Positions 52,030-64,000 of a stretch of 64,000 nucleotides of DNA are shown piece after piece. The DNA is taken from contig CM076142.1 of assembly GCA_038025085.1 (NCBI GenBank), forward strand, positions 6,360,501 to 6,424,500, given 5' to 3'. Under the pieces are notes generated by a model. It made no database searches. It was not told the DNA's origin and was given only the letters and a program-made list of their open reading frames with translations. Source of the stretch: Tetragonia tetragonoides (taxonomy: Eukaryota; Streptophyta; Magnoliopsida; Caryophyllales; Aizoaceae). Each line of letters begins with the position of its first letter. Position 1 is the first letter of the stretch. Made by a program: the position numbers and the translations under genes.

Positions 52030-52885
52030 GGTCCATTTAATACCACCTTTATTTTTATTTAATACCACCCACAATAAGCCATGTGTTTCATTTTTACTCC
52101 TCTTTTAATTTTCATTCACTTTTTCTCTCATTTTCACTCACCCCCACATAAACCATGTGGCATTCTCTCTCCTCATCTTGACCACTCCAACCACTGTCCC
52201 CCACCCCATTGCCGCCCACCGACATTCCGACTAATTCAACGACATGAAAAAAATAAAATTAACATCTCGCTCCACACCTAGGTGTGGCGCGAGCTTACTC
52301 CGCACCCAAGTGTGGCGCGAGCTCACTCCTCACCCAGGTATGGCGCGAGATCCTTGAAACTTTTTTTTTATGTTTTTTTTTTAATTTTATTTTTTTGCAT
52401 ATGCTTCTAAAAGGTTATTATTATTATTAAAAGCAAAAAAAGAAAAAAAAAAGTCTCGCTTCTCGCTCCGCACCTGGGCGTGGCGTGAGCTCGCACCGCA
52501 CCTGGGCGTGGCGCGAGCTCGCTGCCCACCTTGGTGTGGCGCGAGAAGCGCGATTCCGGTGCTCGACGGAGGAGAAGAAGGAGAGAGAGAGGGGGGTGGA
52601 TGGATGGATGAGAATGAAGAAGAGACAAAGAGAGAGACGTGGTGTTCCGGTGGCGGGTTGCCTCATGATGCTAACCCGCCGGTGGTCAGCGGTGGTCGGT
52701 AGGGGTGAGGGATGGTGATGGTCCGGTGGTGGTCCGGTGGTGGGGGGGGGGGAGGAAGGTAGTGTTGGTGCCTTGGTGATTTGAGGTGAGGAGAGATGGG
52801 GAAATTAAAACAAGGGTAAAAAAGGAACACATGGGTTTTGTTGGGTGGTATTAAATAAAAAGTATGGTGGTATTTAGGTGGAATA
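52030..52885. mobile_element. TIR element with long inverted ends and internal minisatellite
   Basis: The left end (CCATTTAATACCACCTTTAT…TTAATACCACCCACAATAAG) and the complement of the right end (CCACCTAAATACCACCATAC…TTAATACCACCCAACAAAAC) form an imperfect inverted repeat of about 50 bp. The interior is GC-rich and holds the 28-bp units at 52270-52549. No transposase; target duplication not resolved. Confidence 0.55.
52270..52549 (+). repeat. 28-bp GC-rich minisatellite, two clusters of three
   Basis: Units start at 52270, 52298 and 52326, and again at 52466, 52494 and 52522, each of form CTCCGCACCTGGGCGTGG + CGCGAGCTCG. Within a unit 'CACCTAGGTGTGG' is nearly palindromic. A T-rich spacer separates the clusters. 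Confidence 0.85.
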
Positions 52886-53234
52886 TTTTTTTTTTTGCCC
52901 TTTTCGTAACCTCTCTATTAAATCCTCAATAGTTAACGGCAGGTTTGCATGCAATGAAGTTCATAAAACAGAATTAAAAGGCAGAAAGGAAATTTTCTTT
53001 ATTTTTTTTTATTAACATAGGGAATCTGAGTTTTTATCAGCATTCATGGGGTTACAACAATATGAACACAGTAATGTCGTTTCCTCATTGCACCATCTTC
53101 AACTTGCACAACTCCAACATTGTTTTAGGTTGCAGAACAGATGCTACCCTGCAAGGAAAAGAGACAAAATATTTACAGAAAATTCATCACCCAGCAAAAC
53201 GTAAGAGTTATAGATTTTACCTTGCACCAATCGT

Positions 53235-61070
<7,836 letters not shown>

Positions 61071-61345
61071 TCCTGCAATAATCATGAAAATTACACACCC
61101 ACTTCACTCAAAATCAAATTCTTTATGATCAATCAGTACAGTTATAAAGGAACTATGATTAAAAGCGATGATCTTTAAGCGTTATTAAAGGGACAAAAAT
61201 AGTGCATACTCTATTGTTGCTTTACTCGTGTCGTGTGAAACTGGAAAAGGTGGAGAGAGAGACAGAGGGAAAGACAGGTGGTGAGAGGAGAGGGGTAGAA
61301 GGGAGTAAGAAATGGAGCACATGACATGGCAAGCAAATGATGGGA

Positions 61346-61356
61346 GTAATATATAG
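61346..61356 (-). promoter_or_regulatory. Possible TATA box of ALDH7B
   Basis: On the minus strand 'CTATATATTAC' lies about 280 bp upstream of the ATG. A CT-rich leader-like tract (61230-61310) follows it. Plausible core promoter, not proven. Confidence 0.4.
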
Positions 61357-62593
61357 CTTCGTTAATGTTATAATGGGGTAGTGGCGTATTGATTCAAAAT
61401 TCTTGGATAGAGGATTAGGACAAAACAATCTACATGGTTTTGGATAATGATTGATGAACCATTGAACTTATTTAAAAAATATGTAAAATCTTTTTAATGA
61501 ACCAAAATATGATTATGAATTTATATGTAATAACAAAATATTTATATGATAAGTTTTCATATGAACTGAAGTGAATGATTGAACAAAAAATAAGGCAAGG
61601 ATAATGTTTTTAGTTTGTCCCATCAATAATTTGATTTGATTCAATCATAATGTTGTACATTTATAGTATTTTGTTTGTGTTATATACTTATACTCAAAAT
61701 TCACCAATTAGGGTAAACATCCATAAAAAGCATAATTATTCATTTCCTTTATGACTAAAAAGGCTTTTGGCTCAATGAATATCGTGTATTCATTATTAAG
61801 GTTTCAATTCTAGGAAGTTTAATTCTACCAAATAAAATGATGTTTGACTAGTTTATGTATATTATGAAAGACTATTTATGAAATCCTCTAAGGACCAATT
61901 TGATTTACAAAAATTCTAGCATTTACGTGAAGAAACTATACTGGATGTTCGAATAAACAAAAAAGCGATGCTCATGTTTGTACATGTTAGGGAGTGCATA
62001 TTGTGAGCACCTACGAATATAACTTAAGAAGAAAGAAAAAAAGCAACCATATACTTTGAGAAAAACACATTTCTTATATTATCTATTTTTTAGTATAATT
62101 TTAGTTATCCAAAAAATGAAACTATGTGTTTGAGTTTAAAGGAATGAATGTAATGTCTCTCTAATGGCTTCACCGCAACCCCCTTTTAACATATATATTT
62201 CATTGTGATCACATTCACAAACTATAAATCAAAATTGAATTTTCATTTATTATTTCAAGTATGCTCTTAATTACCGTACCAATGGTAATGTAGTTAGTTA
62301 TTGTAAAGAGTTACGCAGAACATTAAGAAGGATTAGGTTTCTCATAGTGTTAGACTCCAACAATGTCACCCAACAATAAGAAAGATGTTCGAGCAATTGG
62401 TTGGCCAAAAAACAGTTTTGGGTGGGGACGTAGAGAACTTTCAAAATTATCGAGATGGATGACATATCTTACTTACACTCTAAAATGTATGCTTACATCA
62501 TTTACTTTGTTATTTGTTATTCAAACTATTCGTACTCTTATTCTTATTTTAGTTGAGAACAAAAGTTTGCTCTCCTTAGTAAGTAGTGACTAG
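61357..62593. other. Intergenic, AT-rich, nothing recognised
   Basis: Upstream region of ALDH7B and onward. Only short, motif-free open frames. Confidence 0.5.
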
Positions 62594-62839
62594 TAGAGTT
62601 GGCAAAATCTGACCCGCTCAGTAAATCGACATGCTTAAGACCCGCCCGAAATCCAACCCGAAAAGAATCGACTTGCTAATGACCCAACCTACGAATGACT
62701 AATGACCCAAATCTGACTAGAGACCCGAATTTTGTGATAAAAGCTGTTTGACCCGAAATACCAACCTGATATTGACACGACATGCTGATGACCTGAATCC
62801 AATGTGACCCGACCTTGACCTTGACCTATTTGGCAGGTC
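62594..62839. mobile_element. Small GACCCG-rich TIR element (relative of 5030-5316)
   Basis: It starts TAGAGTTGGCAAAATCTGAC and ends CTATTTGGCAGGTC, the inverted order of the ends seen at 5030-5316. The flanks agtgactag and actgattag match at 7 of 9 bases. No coding capacity. Confidence 0.5.
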
Positions 62840-62848
62840 ACTGATTAG

Positions 62849-63535
62849 TGATCATTTGGGCTGATATTTGAATTGCTGATTTCTGGCTAATTATGAATAG
62901 AACGTGGACTAGGCTAAGAAAGGTCCAGCTCCAGGAGCTCAACCCAGATTGCAAAATTTGCAATTCAAGTGCACATTTCCCACGTTACCCCATTTGTTTC
63001 CCTTTCACACACAAAGACAATAGTACAATACTCAAATACCCCAAAATCATCCAAACAAATCCACATTCCAGGAATTTTCCGGCAAACCGGCGACTTCGAA
63101 AGCGCCAAACTTTTACGAGAATCTCCCCACCTTCTTCAATACACAACACAAACAGCTAGAATAACACCACCAAGATTACAAGAAATTCGACGTATTAATA
63201 CAAATTTGTGAGGCAACATAATCAAGACCCAGAAATAATTCTTCCCAGATAGAGAGAGAGAGAAAGAAAGAGGGAACAATTATCCGGTAAGGCTTCACCT
63301 ACTTCACTAAAATTAAATTTCTCTCTCCTCTCAATTATTTTCAAGAAATTCTTAATTTAATCAAATCCCATTTCCAAGACTGGGTTTTGGTTCTTGCCCA
63401 TTTTCTAGAACCCTAGGGTTTTCAATTGCTACCCCCAAAATTTGAACCCTAGAGCACTTTTTTCTATCTGGGTTCAATTGATTGTTCGTCTTTTTGATGC
63501 CTGATGTGATTACTGATTAGTTTCTTTTTCAAGAA
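62849..63535. other. Upstream region of the CCX-like gene
   Basis: It holds a GA microsatellite (about 63250-63265) and several 'aaccctag' telo-box-like words at 63409-63453, features common in plant 5' leaders. The 88-residue open frame at 62893 has no motif. Confidence 0.4.
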
Positions 63536-64000
63536 ATGGAACAATTGGGTATCTGTAGCTCTAAAAGAAAAACCCAATTTCGTGGGATTTTCAATGGGTT
63601 ATGTGCTATGATCTTGTTTTTCTATTTTTATAATAGAGCAGATATTCTTAGGAACCCTTTACTTAGGGAATCATCTCGCATTGATGATCACTGGCCGTTT
63701 TCTTCCAATTCCGGTAATGGGTCGGTCCATATGGAGATAATTAGGCGTAGAACTGCAGAGGTTAGGGATAATTCATCAAATTTGGTTGATGGGTCTGGTT
63801 CAGATAATGTTTATAGTGGAGAAAATGCTGTTTTCTGTGTTGGGTTGGTGAAGCATGAGGGTTTTAGTACCAAATGTGAGTACTTGAAGGCACATTCAGA
63901 GTGTTCAACTGGTGGGTTCTTTGATTACTTGCAGTTCTTTTACTGTGATTGCCAGAGACTCGGGTTGCTCGGGTACGCTGTGCTCGGTATCTGGCTTGCG
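63536..64000 (+). CDS. Cation/calcium exchanger (CCX family), N-terminal part
   Basis: Open from the ATG at 63536 to the window edge (155 codons, no stop). The start MEQLGICSSKRKTQFRGIFN is followed by a hydrophobic signal-anchor-like stretch (GLCAMILFFYFY). After a variable luminal stretch comes the cysteine pattern that opens plant CCX proteins: AVFCVGLVKHEGFSTKCEYL, KAHSECSTGGFFDYLQFFYC, then LGYAVLGIWL, the first transmembrane helix. The family (K+-dependent Na+/Ca2+ exchanger-like, CaCA superfamily) moves cations across endomembranes or the plasma membrane. CCX genes of the CCX4 group are often intronless, in keeping with the open frame here. Which CCX it is cannot be settled from this part. 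Confidence 0.8.
   Translation, partial: MEQLGICSSKRKTQFRGIFNGLCAMILFFYFYNRADILRNPLLRESSRIDDHWPFSSNSGNGSVHMEIIRRRTAEVRDNSSNLVDGSGSDNVYSGENAVFCVGLVKHEGFSTKCEYLKAHSECSTGGFFDYLQFFYCDCQRLGLLGYAVLGIWLA

Overview
This window is nuclear DNA from a flowering plant, most likely a eudicot. The evidence is genes split by short GT-AG introns, AT-rich intergenic DNA and plant-type transposons (Ty1/copia, Stowaway, Mutator-like, hAT, CACTA, SINEs, RTE-like and L1-like LINEs). The proteins have close plant counterparts: RBX1, ALDH7B/antiquitin, NUP107 and a cation/calcium exchanger. I cannot name the species. Nothing bacterial, organellar or CRISPR-like was seen.

Layout. 1-12 kb is a field of transposon remnants: Mutator-like TIR elements, a 0.47-kb duplicated segment of which one copy has taken an insertion, a SINE, a hAT-like element, MITEs and minisatellite DNA. 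12.8-13.3 kb holds two exon-like blocks of an unrecognised protein. A second copy of the first block lies at 22.1 kb, minus strand, with a frameshift and a stop. 13.9-15.5 kb is a decayed L1-type LINE 3' end. A Mutator-like element with a SINE nested inside it follows. 17.4-19.3 kb carries two broken copies of an unrecognised protein family, and further pieces lie at 1.8-2.2 and 35.3-37.2 kb. One short member (36771-37166, minus) is still open. 23.3-33.2 kb has a LINE scrap, a solo LTR, a CACTA end, a hAT-type element with an internal duplication, a ~315-bp tandem array, and a very young, complete, non-autonomous copia element that codes only for Gag and protease. 33.2-41.4 kb contains a segment present in two long copies and one short copy. 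All three retain traces of a coiled-coil coding exon. A NUP107 exon fragment lies at 38.9-39.5 kb.

The right third is the gene-rich part. RBX1, the RING subunit of cullin-RING ubiquitin ligases, occurs twice in tandem on the minus strand. The copy at 45.4-49.0 kb is intact in five exons. The copy at 41.6-43.8 kb keeps the exon layout and zinc ligands but has two frame defects. At 53.2-61.1 kb, minus strand, is a 14-exon ALDH7B (antiquitin) gene. It has a 5'-truncated LINE with a 16-bp target duplication in intron 8 and a 2-nt deletion in exon 13. At 63.5 kb the first part of a CCX-type cation/calcium exchanger starts and runs off the window.

The genes do not form a pathway or operon. The recurring theme is duplication followed by decay, with young insertions dated by paralogous empty sites and exact target duplications. 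Exon boundaries come from reading frame continuity, GT-AG signals and remembered family similarity, not from a computed alignment.
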